A stretch of 53,735 nt of DNA from Phenylobacterium sp. (GCA_018001015.1 JAGNIV010000023.1:1-53735), one strand, 5' to 3'. Counted from the first letter of the stretch, positions 14,828 to 23,772 are shown. Notes: a model not told the origin generated them from the letters alone. Translations and numbers: made by a program.

Positions 14828-15397
14828 ATGCATCGACACTTCTTTCATCGACACGAACATCGCAGCCGTCACGGCTTCGGCGGCCACCTGCGCGAGCATC
14901 TTCGCGGCCATGGCGGGCGCGGGGAGCGCGGCGGCCGTATCGGCCGACTGCTGGAACATGGGGACCTGCGGTTCCTGGTCCTGGCTCTGCTGGCCGAAAA
15001 GCCGCGCCATGGCTACGAGGTCATGCGCGAACTGGAGGAACGCACCGGCGGCGCTTATCGGCCCAGCCCGGGCGTGATCTACCCCACGCTCTCCCTGCTG
15101 GAAGACGAGGGCTTCGTGGTCCCCATCGCCGCCGAGGGCGGACGCAAGGCCTATGAGGCGACGGCGGCCGGAAAGGACGCCCTCGAAGCCAACCGCGCCT
15201 CGGTGGACGCCATCTTCGCCCGCCTGGACGAGGCAGCTGAACACTCCTCCGGCGCTCGGCCCAAGCTGCAGCGCGCCATGCAGAACCTCAGCACCGCCCT
15301 TCGCCTGCGCATGCAGCGCGGCGGCGTGACCGAAGACCAGGTGGACGCCATCGCCGCGGCCATCGACGAGGCTGCTTCGAAGATCGAGCGGACCTGA
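14828..15397 (+). CDS. PadR-family regulator, YqjI-like (metal-responsive type)
   Basis: The 189-aa protein has a His-rich N-terminus (nine His in the first 28 residues). A PadR winged helix follows (EHGDLRFLVLALLAEKPRHG, then SPGVIYPTLSLLEDEGF), and then a C-terminal helix pair for dimerisation (LQRAMQNLSTALRLRM). This layout matches E. coli YqjI, a nickel-responsive repressor whose N-terminal extension is His/Cys-rich. Here Cys is absent, so His alone would have to bind metal. In E. coli the divergent partner is a ferric-chelate reductase gene, yqjH; none is adjacent here. Autoregulation is suggested by the operator array just upstream. Confidence 0.88.
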   Translation: MHRHFFHRHEHRSRHGFGGHLREHLRGHGGRGERGGRIGRLLEHGDLRFLVLALLAEKPRHGYEVMRELEERTGGAYRPSPGVIYPTLSLLEDEGFVVPIAAEGGRKAYEATAAGKDALEANRASVDAIFARLDEAAEHSSGARPKLQRAMQNLSTALRLRMQRGGVTEDQVDAIAAAIDEAASKIERT

Positions 15398-15401
15398 CTC
15401 C

Positions 15402-15911
15402 TCAGGCGGGGCTCAGGTCTCGCGTGAAGTAGAGCGCCAGGTCATCGTCCACCATGACCTCCTGCATCGGTGTCACGTGCATCCCGTTCCAGGCGATGCC
15501 ACGGCCATCCGGCAGGTAGCCTCTCAACACATAAAGACGCTGGGCCGGGCCATAGTCGGGATAGAGGCCCACCCCGATGCCGGCGGTTGTTGACCGCGTG
15601 GCGATCAGGGCCTCGGCGGCGTCCATCAGCGCCGTGCCGATCCCCTGGCGGCGGTATCGAGGCAGGACGTTGAAGTCCTGGATCTCGGGAATCCCCGCCT
15701 CGCGGAACGGCTCATAGTACGGAACCCAGACCACGGTCAGGTAGCCCGCGAAGGTTCCGTCCACGCGGGCTACCAGCACGGGCCGGTCGTCGGCGATCTG
15801 TTCGTCCAGATAGCGGACATACTGCGCCACCGGCTTGTCCCAGCCGATGTCGGCGAAGGCCTGCGCGATCAGCGGCGGGTCCTCCTGCCGAAGGGGTGTG
15901 ATCTCCAGCAT
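15402..15911 (-). CDS. GNAT-family N-acetyltransferase
   Basis: A 169-aa acetyltransferase of the GNAT fold. The acetyl-CoA-binding motif A is visible as FNVLPRYRRQGIGTALMDAA (consensus Q/RxxGxG/A). The start is the ATG at 15911; the frame is open upstream, but that part overlaps the S9 peptidase coding region and lacks GNAT similarity. The peptidase stop TGA and this ATG are separated by two bases, so translation is probably coupled. The substrate is unknown. Confidence 0.9.
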   Translation of the reverse strand: MLEITPLRQEDPPLIAQAFADIGWDKPVAQYVRYLDEQIADDRPVLVARVDGTFAGYLTVVWVPYYEPFREAGIPEIQDFNVLPRYRRQGIGTALMDAAEALIATRSTTAGIGVGLYPDYGPAQRLYVLRGYLPDGRGIAWNGMHVTPMQEVMVDDDLALYFTRDLSPA

Positions 15912-15913
15912 CG

Positions 15914-17980
15914 TCAGTCCATCAGCTTCTGGGCCAGGTACACATAGTGCCGGGCCCAGCGGCGGGCGTTCAGCTCGGGATCGGCGTCGTTGGCGTGACC
16001 GCCGAAGGTCTGCTCGTAATAGAGGTAGGGCAGGCCCATGGCCGCCAGGCGGGCGGCGAACTTCCGCGCATGGCCGGGATGGACCCGGTCGTCGCGGGTG
16101 TTGGTGGTGATGTAGGGCTCGGGATATGTCACCCCGGCCTTGAGGTTCTGGTAGCCGGAGTAGGTCTCGATGAAGGCGCGGTCTTCGGCCACGTCGGGGT
16201 CGCCATATTCCCCGATCCAAGAGGCTCCCGCCGACAGCTTGTGGTAGCGCAGCATGTCGATCAGCGGGCTCTCCACCACGATGGCGTTCCAGAGTTCCGG
16301 GTGCTGGGTCATGGAGACGGTGGTCAGCACCCCGCCGTTGGAGCGGCCATAGATGCCGAGCCGGCGGGCCGAGGTGATCTTGCGGGCCGCGAGGTCCTGG
16401 GCCACCGCGGCGAAGTCGTCGAAGGACAGTTGGCGCTTCTCTCGCAGCACGCTCTGGTGCCAGGCGGGGCCGAATTCGCCGCCGCCGCGGATGTTGGCGA
16501 TCACATAGGCGCCGCCCCGCTCCAGCCAGATCTTGCCCATTTCCGGCAGGTAGATCGGCGGCTTGGCGACTTCAAAGCCGCCATAGCCGTACATGATGGT
16601 GGGCAGGGATCCGTCCAGCCTCGCGCCCTTGGGCAGCACCACGAAATAGGGAATCTTCGCCCCGTCGGAAGAGGTCGCCCAGTATTGCTCCACCGCGTGG
16701 GTAGCGGCGTTGAAGCGGGCGGGCAGCGCCTTGACCTGCCAGGCCTTGCCGCTGGCCGCATCGGCCAGCCACAGGCTGGTGGGATCGAGGAAGCCCTCGG
16801 CGGCGACGAACAGCTGGTCGCTCTCGCCTGAGGCCGAGCGCACGGTGAAGGTGGCGTCCTTGGGCAGGGCCAGGCGTCTGGCGGTCCACTTGCCGTCCCT
16901 GCGGTCATAGGCGTCGACCGCGCCCTTCACCTCGTCCAGCAGGTTCACCACCAGCCGGTCATGGGTGTCGTAGACGTCGGTGATCGCCTGGCGCGGACCG
17001 GGCTGGAAGATCAGCTCCGCCTTGGCGGTTCCGGCTTTCAGGGCCTCCAGGTCATAGGCGATCAGGGCGCCGGCGCCGTAACCGCCCCAGGCGTCCTTGA
17101 GCTGGAAAACCACCTGGCCGTCGATATAGGCCTGATACTCGGCCTTCTTCGGCAGGGGCACGGTCAGGGTCTTGCCGCCCTCCAGCAGCAGGAACTCGTT
17201 CTCGAAGAAGGTCAGGCCGCGCCGGGCGATCAGGCCTTCGGCCTTGCCGCCCGCGCCGCGTAGGACCAGGACGCTGGCCGCGACATCGGTCTTCTGGCCG
17301 CGATAGATTTCCTTGACCTGGCCATCGCGGGTCAGGGTCTTGGCGATGTAGGCGTAGCCCGACGGGGTCTCGTCGCCCGGCGTCCAGATGCGGTCGACCA
17401 CCAGGGTGTCGGCGTCCAGCCAGTCGGCGTTCTGCTTACCTTCGGCCAGCCGGAAGCCGCCCTCGACGAAGGCCTTTTTCACCGTGTCGAACTCGCGGAT
17501 TTCCACCGCGTCCCCGCCGCCGTTGGAAAGCTCCACCAGACAGACAGTCTGGGCAGGCCTCAGACAGGTCGCGCCCTTCCAGATCCAGTTCTTGCCCTCG
17601 GCCTTGGAGAGCGCGTCGAGGTCCAGCAGGGTCTCCCAGACGGGCTCCGCGCTGCGATAGGTGGCCAAGGCCGCGTGCCGCCACACGCCATGCACATGGG
17701 TGTCGTCCTGCCAGAGATTGTCCACCCCACCGGCCCGGAAGGTCGGCCACGGAATGCGGTCCTTGGCGGTGAAGATGGCGCGGGCCTCGGCGAGGAAGGT
17801 CGCGTAGCGGGGATCGGTCTCCAGCCGCTTGGCGGACCGGGCGTTCTGGCTGGCGACCCAGTCCATGGACCTGGGCGCATCGACATCCTCGAGCCAGATG
17901 AAGGGGTCCGCGGAGGCCTGGGCATGCGCCATGCCGGCGAGCAAGAGGGCGCCCGTCAGCGCCGCGCAAAAGACTTTCAT
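15914..17980 (-). CDS. Secreted prolyl oligopeptidase-family (S9) serine peptidase
   Basis: The 688-aa protein opens with a Sec signal peptide (MKVFCAALTGALLLAGMAHA). It continues with a seven-bladed propeller region (about 30-410) and a C-terminal alpha/beta-hydrolase domain. The nucleophile is Ser547 in GRSNGG, the acid lies in TRDDRV (Asp630/631), and the histidine is in FGGHAND near the C-terminus. The family cleaves short proline-containing peptides; a periplasmic location is inferred. A GNAT gene follows two bases after the stop. It is divergent from dapF. Confidence 0.93.
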   Translation of the reverse strand: MKVFCAALTGALLLAGMAHAQASADPFIWLEDVDAPRSMDWVASQNARSAKRLETDPRYATFLAEARAIFTAKDRIPWPTFRAGGVDNLWQDDTHVHGVWRHAALATYRSAEPVWETLLDLDALSKAEGKNWIWKGATCLRPAQTVCLVELSNGGGDAVEIREFDTVKKAFVEGGFRLAEGKQNADWLDADTLVVDRIWTPGDETPSGYAYIAKTLTRDGQVKEIYRGQKTDVAASVLVLRGAGGKAEGLIARRGLTFFENEFLLLEGGKTLTVPLPKKAEYQAYIDGQVVFQLKDAWGGYGAGALIAYDLEALKAGTAKAELIFQPGPRQAITDVYDTHDRLVVNLLDEVKGAVDAYDRRDGKWTARRLALPKDATFTVRSASGESDQLFVAAEGFLDPTSLWLADAASGKAWQVKALPARFNAATHAVEQYWATSSDGAKIPYFVVLPKGARLDGSLPTIMYGYGGFEVAKPPIYLPEMGKIWLERGGAYVIANIRGGGEFGPAWHQSVLREKRQLSFDDFAAVAQDLAARKITSARRLGIYGRSNGGVLTTVSMTQHPELWNAIVVESPLIDMLRYHKLSAGASWIGEYGDPDVAEDRAFIETYSGYQNLKAGVTYPEPYITTNTRDDRVHPGHARKFAARLAAMGLPYLYYEQTFGGHANDADPELNARRWARHYVYLAQKLMD

Positions 17981-18061
17981 GAGCCAAATCTAGGACCACG
18001 CGGCAGGCCCTGTCTCGCCAAAGGTGATCGGCGGGGATTTCTCGCCTATATAGCCGCCATC

Positions 18062-18889
18062 ATGAGCCGTCCGTTCCTGAAGATGAATGGGCTCGGCAAC
18101 GACTTCGTCGTCGTCGAGGCCCGATCGGCGCCCTTTGCGCCCAGCGCCGAAGAGGTGCGCGCCATCGCGAGCCGCGAGGGTGGGATCGGCTGCGACCAGC
18201 TGGTCTCCATTGATCCCTCGGCTCGCGCCGACGCCGCCGTCCGCTTCTGGAACGCCGACGGCGAGGAGGTGGGCGCCTGCGGCAACGCCAGCCGCTGCGT
18301 GGGCTGGCTGCTGATGGAGGCGTCGGGCAAGGACGAGGCGACCTTCGAAACCCAGGCGGGGTTGCTTTCGGCCCGCCGAGCCGGCGACAGGCGGGTCAGC
18401 GTCGATATGGGCCCGCCCGGCCTCGACTGGACCCAGATCCCGCTTGAGGAAGAGATGGACACCCGGGGCGTCGAGCTCCAGGTCGGCCCCATCGACGCCC
18501 CGCTGCTGCACACGCCGGGCTGTGTCTCCATGGGCAATCCGCACGTGGTGTTCTTCGTCGAGGACGCGGAGACCGCGCCGGTCCGCGAGGTCGGCCCGAT
18601 GATCGAGCATCACCGGTTGTTTCCCGAAGGCGTCAATGTCGGCTTCGCCCAGATCAAGGCCCGCGATCGCATCCGTCTCAAGGTCTGGGAACGCGGCGCC
18701 GGCCTCACCAAGGCCTGTGGCACCGGCGCCTGCGCGGCCCTGGTGGCGGCCTCGCGCCGTGGGCTCACCGACCGCAAGGCGACCCTGGAACTCGATGGCG
18801 GCGAGCTGGTGATCGAGTGGCGCGAGAGCGACGGCCACGTGATCATGACCGGCGGGCTGGAGCTGGAATTCACGGGAACCCTGCCGTGA
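18062..18889 (+). CDS. dapF: Diaminopimelate epimerase
   Basis: DapF interconverts LL- and meso-diaminopimelate for lysine and peptidoglycan synthesis. The two catalytic cysteines are Cys73 (ACGNASRC) and Cys219 (KACGTGACAA). The start MSRPFLKMNGLGNDFVVVE at 18062 matches the family start; the frame is open further upstream, but that part reads through the divergent peptidase leader. The product is 275 aa. A TATATA-like sequence lies only about 11 bases before the ATG and no clear ribosome site is present, so a very short or absent leader is possible. The stop overlaps the mtaB-like GTG by 4 bases. Confidence 0.96.
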   Translation: MSRPFLKMNGLGNDFVVVEARSAPFAPSAEEVRAIASREGGIGCDQLVSIDPSARADAAVRFWNADGEEVGACGNASRCVGWLLMEASGKDEATFETQAGLLSARRAGDRRVSVDMGPPGLDWTQIPLEEEMDTRGVELQVGPIDAPLLHTPGCVSMGNPHVVFFVEDAETAPVREVGPMIEHHRLFPEGVNVGFAQIKARDRIRLKVWERGAGLTKACGTGACAALVAASRRGLTDRKATLELDGGELVIEWRESDGHVIMTGGLELEFTGTLP

Positions 18890-20154
18890 GCGACAAGGTG
18901 GACATCGTCACCTTCGGCTGCCGTCTCAACGCCTATGAGAGCGAGGTCATCCGCGCGCGCGCCGCCGAGGACGGGCTCTCCAACGCCATCGTCTTCAACA
19001 CCTGCGCTGTGACCGGCGAGGCGGTGCGCCAGGCGCGCCAGGCGATCCGCAAGGCCCGCCGCGAACGCCCTGACGCCAAGCTGATCGTCACCGGCTGCGC
19101 CGCCCAGATCGATCCCGCCGCCTTCGCCGGCATGGCCGAGGTGGACCTGGTCCTGGGCAATGCCGAGAAGTCCGAGGCCGGCGCCTATGGCGACCGCGCG
19201 CCGGAGGGCCGGGTGCGGGTCAACGATATCATGAGCGTGCGCGAGACCGCCGGCCACCTGATCGACGGGCTGAAGGACCGGGCGCGGGCCTATGTCGAGG
19301 TCCAGAATGGCTGCGACCATCGCTGCACCTTCTGCATCATTCCCTTCGGCCGCGGCAATTCCCGCTCGGCGGCCGCCGGCGAAGTGGTGGAGCAGGTTCG
19401 CAAGCTGACCGCCCAGGGCTATCTAGAGGTGGTGCTGACCGGGGTGGATATCACCAGCTGGGGCGCCGACCTGCCCGGTCAGCCGACGCTCGGCCAACTG
19501 GTCGCCCGCATCCTGAAGCTGGTCCCGGAACTGCCGCGCCTGCGGCTGTCCTCCATCGACGCCGCCGAGATCGACCCTGACTTGATGCGCTGCCTGGCGC
19601 AGGACCCACGGCTGATGCCTTATCTGCACCTATCGCTGCAGGCGGGCGACGACATGATCCTCAAGCGGATGAAGCGCCGCCACAGCCGCGCCGACGCCCT
19701 GAAGCTGATCGCCGATGTCCGCGCCGTGCGCCCTGACGTGGCCTTCGGGGCTGACTTGATCGCCGGCTTCCCGACGGAGACGGAGGAGATGTTCGAAAAC
19801 ACCCTGCGCCTGGTCGAGGACGGCGGGTTGTCCTTCCTGCACGTCTTCCCCTTCAGCCCGCGTCCCGGCACCCCCGCCGCGCGGATGCCGCAGCTGCAGC
19901 GCCCGGTGATCAAGGACCGCGCCGCCCGACTGCGCGCCGCCGGCGAACGGGCCCTGGGGCGCCACCTGCAGCGCCAGGTCGGACGGACAATCACGGGCCT
20001 GGTCGAGCGCGACGGCGTGGCGCGGGCCGAGGACTTCACCGAGATCGCCTATGTCGGCAAGGCCGTCGTGGGGTCCATCGTCCCGCTGCGGATCACCGGC
20101 CATGACGGCGGCCGAGCGTTGGGAACCGTGGCGGTGCTGGAGGCGGCGGAATGA
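18886..20154 (+). CDS. mtaB: tRNA (t6A37) methylthiotransferase MtaB
   Basis: A radical-SAM methylthiotransferase that converts t6A to ms2t6A at tRNA position 37. The N-terminal UPF0004 domain has three iron-sulfur cysteines (Cys12 in FGCRLN, then NTCAVT and TGCAAQ). The radical-SAM cluster motif CDHRCTFC places Cys143, Cys147 and Cys150, and a C-terminal TRAM-like segment follows. Its 422 aa and the FGCRLN motif favour MtaB over MiaB or RimO. The GTG at 18886 overlaps the dapF stop (GTGA), so the genes are translationally coupled. Confidence 0.93.
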   Translation: MSDKVDIVTFGCRLNAYESEVIRARAAEDGLSNAIVFNTCAVTGEAVRQARQAIRKARRERPDAKLIVTGCAAQIDPAAFAGMAEVDLVLGNAEKSEAGAYGDRAPEGRVRVNDIMSVRETAGHLIDGLKDRARAYVEVQNGCDHRCTFCIIPFGRGNSRSAAAGEVVEQVRKLTAQGYLEVVLTGVDITSWGADLPGQPTLGQLVARILKLVPELPRLRLSSIDAAEIDPDLMRCLAQDPRLMPYLHLSLQAGDDMILKRMKRRHSRADALKLIADVRAVRPDVAFGADLIAGFPTETEEMFENTLRLVEDGGLSFLHVFPFSPRPGTPAARMPQLQRPVIKDRAARLRAAGERALGRHLQRQVGRTITGLVERDGVARAEDFTEIAYVGKAVVGSIVPLRITGHDGGRALGTVAVLEAAE

Positions 20155-20615
20155 GCGGCTGGTCGGGTGGATGCCAGTGCGGGGCGGTGCGCTTCCACGC
20201 CGAAAGCCTTGGCCGGGCAAGCCTCTGCCACTGCCGCATGTGCCAGAAGGCCTTCGGGGCCTTCTACGGTCCCTATGTCGACGCCGAGGGCTTCGCCTGG
20301 ACGCGGGGGCAGCCGAAGTATTTTCAGAGCTCCAACCTGATCAAGCGCGGCTTCTGCGGGGACTGCGGTACGCAACTGTCGTTTGAGTCGCCGAAGTGGC
20401 CGATCAACATCGCCATTGGCGCCTTCGACCATCCCGAGAAGATCGTCCCGGCCCTGCAGATCGGCCTCGACACCAAGCTGCCCTATGTGGATGGCCTCGC
20501 GAATCTGCCCGACCGCGCCCCGGAGCAGAAGGCGCGGATGGCTGAATTCTACGCGAGCCTGGTGAGCCACCAGCACCCGGATCACGACACCGAGGTCTGG
20601 CCGCCGAAGGCCTAG
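20151..20615 (+). CDS. GFA family (glutathione-dependent formaldehyde-activating-like) protein
   Basis: A 154-aa zinc protein of the GFA/CENP-V family. The metal cysteines are visible as CQC (8-10), CHCRMC and CGDCG. The family is named after an enzyme proposed to speed the glutathione-formaldehyde adduct, but most members have no proven activity. The ATG overlaps the mtaB stop (ATGA), making it the third gene of dapF-mtaB-GFA. It converges with a 4-base overlap on the TRIC-type channel gene. Confidence 0.9.
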   Translation: MSGWSGGCQCGAVRFHAESLGRASLCHCRMCQKAFGAFYGPYVDAEGFAWTRGQPKYFQSSNLIKRGFCGDCGTQLSFESPKWPINIAIGAFDHPEKIVPALQIGLDTKLPYVDGLANLPDRAPEQKARMAEFYASLVSHQHPDHDTEVWPPKA

Positions 20616-21241
20616 TCTTCCGGCGTCCCGCGGCCCGGGAAGCCGGGCAAGGCCCACCCCTTCAGGATCGCGCCCGCGCGGATCGCCAGAGCGGCGGCGA
20701 AGCCCGCCAGCCCCGCCGGGAAGCCGGGCACATCGAACATCTGCAGGATCACGAAGACACCCGCCCCCACCAGGGCGGCGCTGACATAGATCTCCCGCCG
20801 CAGCAGGATCGAGGGTTCATGGGCCAGGACGTCGCGGATCACCCCGCCGAAGCAGGCGGTCAGCGTTCCCATCACCACGGCCGAGAAGGGCGGGGCGCCG
20901 AGCGAGGCCGCCTTGGCCGCGCCCACCACGCAGTAGGCCGCGAGCCCCAGGGCGTCGAGCCACAGCAGCACCCGCATGCGCCCCCGTCCAGGCCCGAACA
21001 CCCAGACCGCCGTCGCCGCGGCCAGACAGGCCAGGATATAGGCCGGCTTCTGCACCCAGAAGACCGGGGCTCCGATGAGCAGGTCGCGCAGCGTGCCGCC
21101 GCCCACGCCCGTCACCGCCGCGAAGAAACCAAAGGTGACGATGTCGTGCTTCTGGCGCGCGGCGGCCAGCGCGCCGGTGGCGCCGAACACGGCCACGGCG
21201 GCATAGTCCAGCCAGGTCAGGGTGGCGGTGAGCGCATCCAT
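20612..21241 (-). CDS. TRIC-type (UPF0126) membrane channel protein
   Basis: A 209-aa inner membrane protein with about seven hydrophobic helices. It has the internal duplication of the trimeric intracellular cation channel family: VGGGTLRDLLIG in the first half and FGGVIRDVLAHE in the second. Prokaryotic members conduct monovalent cations. The start MDALTATLTW at 21241 has AGAGG 7 bases upstream; an in-frame start 7 codons earlier is less well placed. It is divergent from ftsY. Confidence 0.9.
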   Translation of the reverse strand: MDALTATLTWLDYAAVAVFGATGALAAARQKHDIVTFGFFAAVTGVGGGTLRDLLIGAPVFWVQKPAYILACLAAATAVWVFGPGRGRMRVLLWLDALGLAAYCVVGAAKAASLGAPPFSAVVMGTLTACFGGVIRDVLAHEPSILLRREIYVSAALVGAGVFVILQMFDVPGFPAGLAGFAAALAIRAGAILKGWALPGFPGRGTPED

Positions 21242-21287
21242 TCTCCATCCTCTATCGCGCACGCCCTCGAGCCGCTAGAAGCCGCCT

Positions 21288-22223
21288 ATGACTGAACCCA
21301 AGAAGGGCTGGCTCCAGCGCCTCGCCGGCGGCCTCACGCGGTCGTCCAAGGCGCTTACCGAGCAGGTCACGGCGACCTTCACCAAGACGCCGCTGGACCA
21401 GGCCAAGCTCGACGAGCTGGAAGAGATGCTGATCGAGGCCGATCTCGGCCCGCACTCGGCCGCCCGCATCACCCAGCGCTTCTCCGACGCTAAGTTCGGC
21501 AAGAGCGTCGATGAGTTGGAGATCAAGGAGGCGCTCGCCGAGGCCATCGGCGACGAGCTCTCCAGCCGCCAGGGGACCTTCGACCCGCTGTCAGGCCCCA
21601 AGCCCTATGTTGTGCTATTCATCGGGGTCAACGGCTCGGGCAAGACCACGACGCTTGGCAAGATCGCCGCCGACCTGACCGGCAAGGGCGCCAAGGTGCT
21701 GGTGGTGGCCGGCGACACCTTCCGCGCCGCCGCCGTCGAGCAGCTCAAGGTCTGGGCCGAGCGGGCCGGGGCCGACTTCATGTCGCGCCCGCCCAATTCC
21801 GACGCCGCGGGCCTGGCCTTCGACGCCATCGCCAGCGCCAAGGAGAAGGGCCACGACGTGGTCCTCATCGACACCGCCGGCCGCCTGCAGAACAAGCAGG
21901 GCCTGATGGACGAACTGCTCAAGGTCATCCGGGTGGTGAAGAAGATCGACCCCGAGGCGCCGCATGAAACCCTGCTCGTGCTCGACGCCACGGTGGGCCG
22001 TAACGCCCTGGCCCAGGAAAACATCTTCGGCAACCAGATCGGCGTCTCCGGCATCGTCATGACCAAGCTGGACGGCACCGCCCGCGGCGGCGTTCTGGTG
22101 CCGGTGGCCCAGGCTTCGGACAGCCCCATAAAGCTTATTGGCGTGGGGGAGGGGATCGAGGATCTTCAGCCCTTCAACGCCCGGGCCTTCGCCCGTTCCC
22201 TCGTCGGTCTGGAGGACGCATGA
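21288..22223 (+). CDS. ftsY: Signal recognition particle receptor FtsY
   Basis: The membrane-associated GTPase receptor for the SRP. The NG domain contains the P-loop GVNGSGKT (113-120), DTFRAAAVEQL, DTAGR and TKLDGTARGG. At 311 aa it has only a short basic/amphipathic N-terminus (PKKGWLQRLAGGLTRS) instead of the long acidic A domain of E. coli FtsY, as usual for alphaproteobacteria. The next gene, yciB, overlaps its stop (ATGA). Confidence 0.97.
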   Translation: MTEPKKGWLQRLAGGLTRSSKALTEQVTATFTKTPLDQAKLDELEEMLIEADLGPHSAARITQRFSDAKFGKSVDELEIKEALAEAIGDELSSRQGTFDPLSGPKPYVVLFIGVNGSGKTTTLGKIAADLTGKGAKVLVVAGDTFRAAAVEQLKVWAERAGADFMSRPPNSDAAGLAFDAIASAKEKGHDVVLIDTAGRLQNKQGLMDELLKVIRVVKKIDPEAPHETLLVLDATVGRNALAQENIFGNQIGVSGIVMTKLDGTARGGVLVPVAQASDSPIKLIGVGEGIEDLQPFNARAFARSLVGLEDA

Positions 22224-22807
22224 CCCTGTCGCCTGGCGCCAAGAAGTTCGTCACCGGCTTCGTCGACTACGGATGGCCGATCGGCTTCGTCATCGCCTAT
22301 TTCATCACCCGCGACACGGTGCAGGCGACCTGGGGCATGGTGGCCGGCGCGGCCCTGGCCCTGATCGTCGGCTACGTCGTGGAAAAGCGGATCGCGCCCA
22401 TGCCCTTGGTGGCGGGGCTGATCGCGGTGCTGTTCGGCTGCCTGACCCTGTTTTTCCACGACGACCGCTTCATCAAGATCAAGCCCAGCGTGACCTCGGT
22501 GGCCTTCGGACTGTTCCTGATCGGCGGCATGGTGCTGCGCAAGAATCCGCTGAAGATCCTGCTGGGCAAGGCCTTCCAGATGCCCGACGAGGGCTGGCGC
22601 AAGCTGTCCTGGCGCTATGGGGTTTTCTTCCTGTGCGTGGCGGCCCTGAACGAGTTCATTTGGCGCACCCAGCCGGACGCCACCTGGGTGTTGTTCCGCT
22701 TCCCGGGACTCTCGATCATCCACGTGCTGTTCGGCTTCTCCCAGGTGCCGCTGATGATGAAATACGCCAAGGTCGATGAGATCCCGCCGGTGCCTCCGAT
22801 CGAATAG
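22220..22807 (+). CDS. yciB: Inner membrane-spanning protein YciB (septation protein A family)
   Basis: A 195-aa polytopic protein with five to six hydrophobic segments. It has the family segments WPIGFVIAYF, FGLFLIGGMVLRKNPLKILLG and LNEFIWR. YciB/IspZ proteins are linked to envelope integrity and cell division, with unknown biochemistry. The start overlaps the ftsY stop by 4 bases; ftsY-yciB linkage is common in alphaproteobacteria. Confidence 0.93.
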   Translation: MTLSPGAKKFVTGFVDYGWPIGFVIAYFITRDTVQATWGMVAGAALALIVGYVVEKRIAPMPLVAGLIAVLFGCLTLFFHDDRFIKIKPSVTSVAFGLFLIGGMVLRKNPLKILLGKAFQMPDEGWRKLSWRYGVFFLCVAALNEFIWRTQPDATWVLFRFPGLSIIHVLFGFSQVPLMMKYAKVDEIPPVPPIE

Positions 22808-22892
22808 ACCGTCCACGGACGTGTGTCGTCAAAACGACGTGATCGGCCTATAGCTTTCCGACCTGATCCAATCGGAGGGCGGGGACAACCTC

Positions 22893-23495
22893 ATGGCTAA
22901 GACCAAGTCGGGCAAGTCGGGCGGGCTGCCGGCCCTGGACAGGTCCCCCAGCCACCTGCTGCATCGCGCCCTGCAGCTCTCCCTCGACATCTATTCCGAG
23001 ACCTTCGAGGCGGGCGGTCCAACCCAGCGTCAGTATGCGGTGCTGAGCGCCGTGGAGGCGCATGAGGGTCTCACCCAGACCGACCTTGTGCGCATCACCG
23101 GCATCGACCGCTCCACCCTGGCCGACATGGCCGCGCGCATGATCACCAAGGGTCTGCTGGAACGTCAGCGCTCCGCCGCCGACGCCCGGGCCAACGCCGT
23201 CAGCCTCACGGCCGCCGGCCGTGAACTGCTGGAGCAGGCCAAGCCGAAGATGGCGGCAGCCGACGCGAGGCTGCTCAAGCTGCTGTCGTCCAGTAAGCGC
23301 GAGGGCCTGGTCAGCGTCCTGCGCGACCTGATCGCCGCCGGTGAGGCGGCCGCTGCGCCCGCGCCGGAGAAGCCCGCCAAGAAGGCGAAGGCCGAGAAGC
23401 CCGCCAAGGTGAAGAAGGTGAAGGCCGAGAAGACGCCGAAGGCCGGAAAGCCCGAGAAGCCCAAGAAAGAGAAGAAGGCCAAGAAGGCGGCCTAG
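22893..23495 (+). CDS. MarR-family regulator with lysine-rich H1-like tail
   Basis: Residues 20-150 form a MarR winged-helix domain (TQRQYAVLSAVEAHEGLTQT, then RITGIDRSTLADMAARM, and the wing around RQRSAADARANAVSLT). From about 151 to 200 the chain is low complexity, built of Lys, Ala, Pro and Glu, with 19 Lys among the last 41 residues and repeated KPAK/KAEK units like eukaryotic histone H1 or bacterial AlgP/HctB tails. The tail is in frame and codon use is normal for the region, so it is not a frameshift. It may increase non-specific DNA binding. No target gene is adjacent. Confidence 0.9.
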   Translation: MAKTKSGKSGGLPALDRSPSHLLHRALQLSLDIYSETFEAGGPTQRQYAVLSAVEAHEGLTQTDLVRITGIDRSTLADMAARMITKGLLERQRSAADARANAVSLTAAGRELLEQAKPKMAAADARLLKLLSSSKREGLVSVLRDLIAAGEAAAAPAPEKPAKKAKAEKPAKVKKVKAEKTPKAGKPEKPKKEKKAKKAA

Positions 23496-23520
23496 CTTCG
23501 CGCGCCCTCGGAGTGGGCGG

Positions 23521-23772
23521 CTAGACCTTGATGTCCAGCAGCGAGCCGGGCCGCAGGATGCGCTCCGGCGGATCGGCAGGCAGGTTTGTGGGGATGCGGC
23601 CCAGCGGATACGGACGGGTCACCGGATTGGCGGCGGCCTGGGTCGCGGCCGCCTGCTGCTGACCCCCGAGCGCCGCTTCGAAAAAGGCGCGCTGACCGGC
23701 GTTACGCGCAGGGTCCGGCCGCTGGATCGGCTGGGCGGACTGCGGGAAGCCTGGTCGGATCGGAAGCGCCAC
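23521..23772 (-). CDS. Unknown proline/glutamine-rich protein, 83 aa
   Basis: I do not recognise this family. The product is rich in Pro, Ala and Gln, with a possibly ordered core (QRAFFEAALGGQQQ) and a distinctive C-terminus (RILRPGSLLDIKV). GTG at 23772 is chosen because AAGG lies about 7 bases upstream; a TTG at 23802 is also in frame. It is 59 bases downstream of ccmG and may be the last gene of the ccm cluster. It converges on the MarR gene. No function is proposed. Confidence 0.55.
   Translation of the reverse strand: MALPIRPGFPQSAQPIQRPDPARNAGQRAFFEAALGGQQQAAATQAAANPVTRPYPLGRIPTNLPADPPERILRPGSLLDIKV

Noticed and set aside
15912-16220. N-terminal extension of the GNAT gene
   Set aside because: It lies inside the S9 peptidase coding region in another frame and is Arg/Pro-rich; the GNAT domain begins at 15911.
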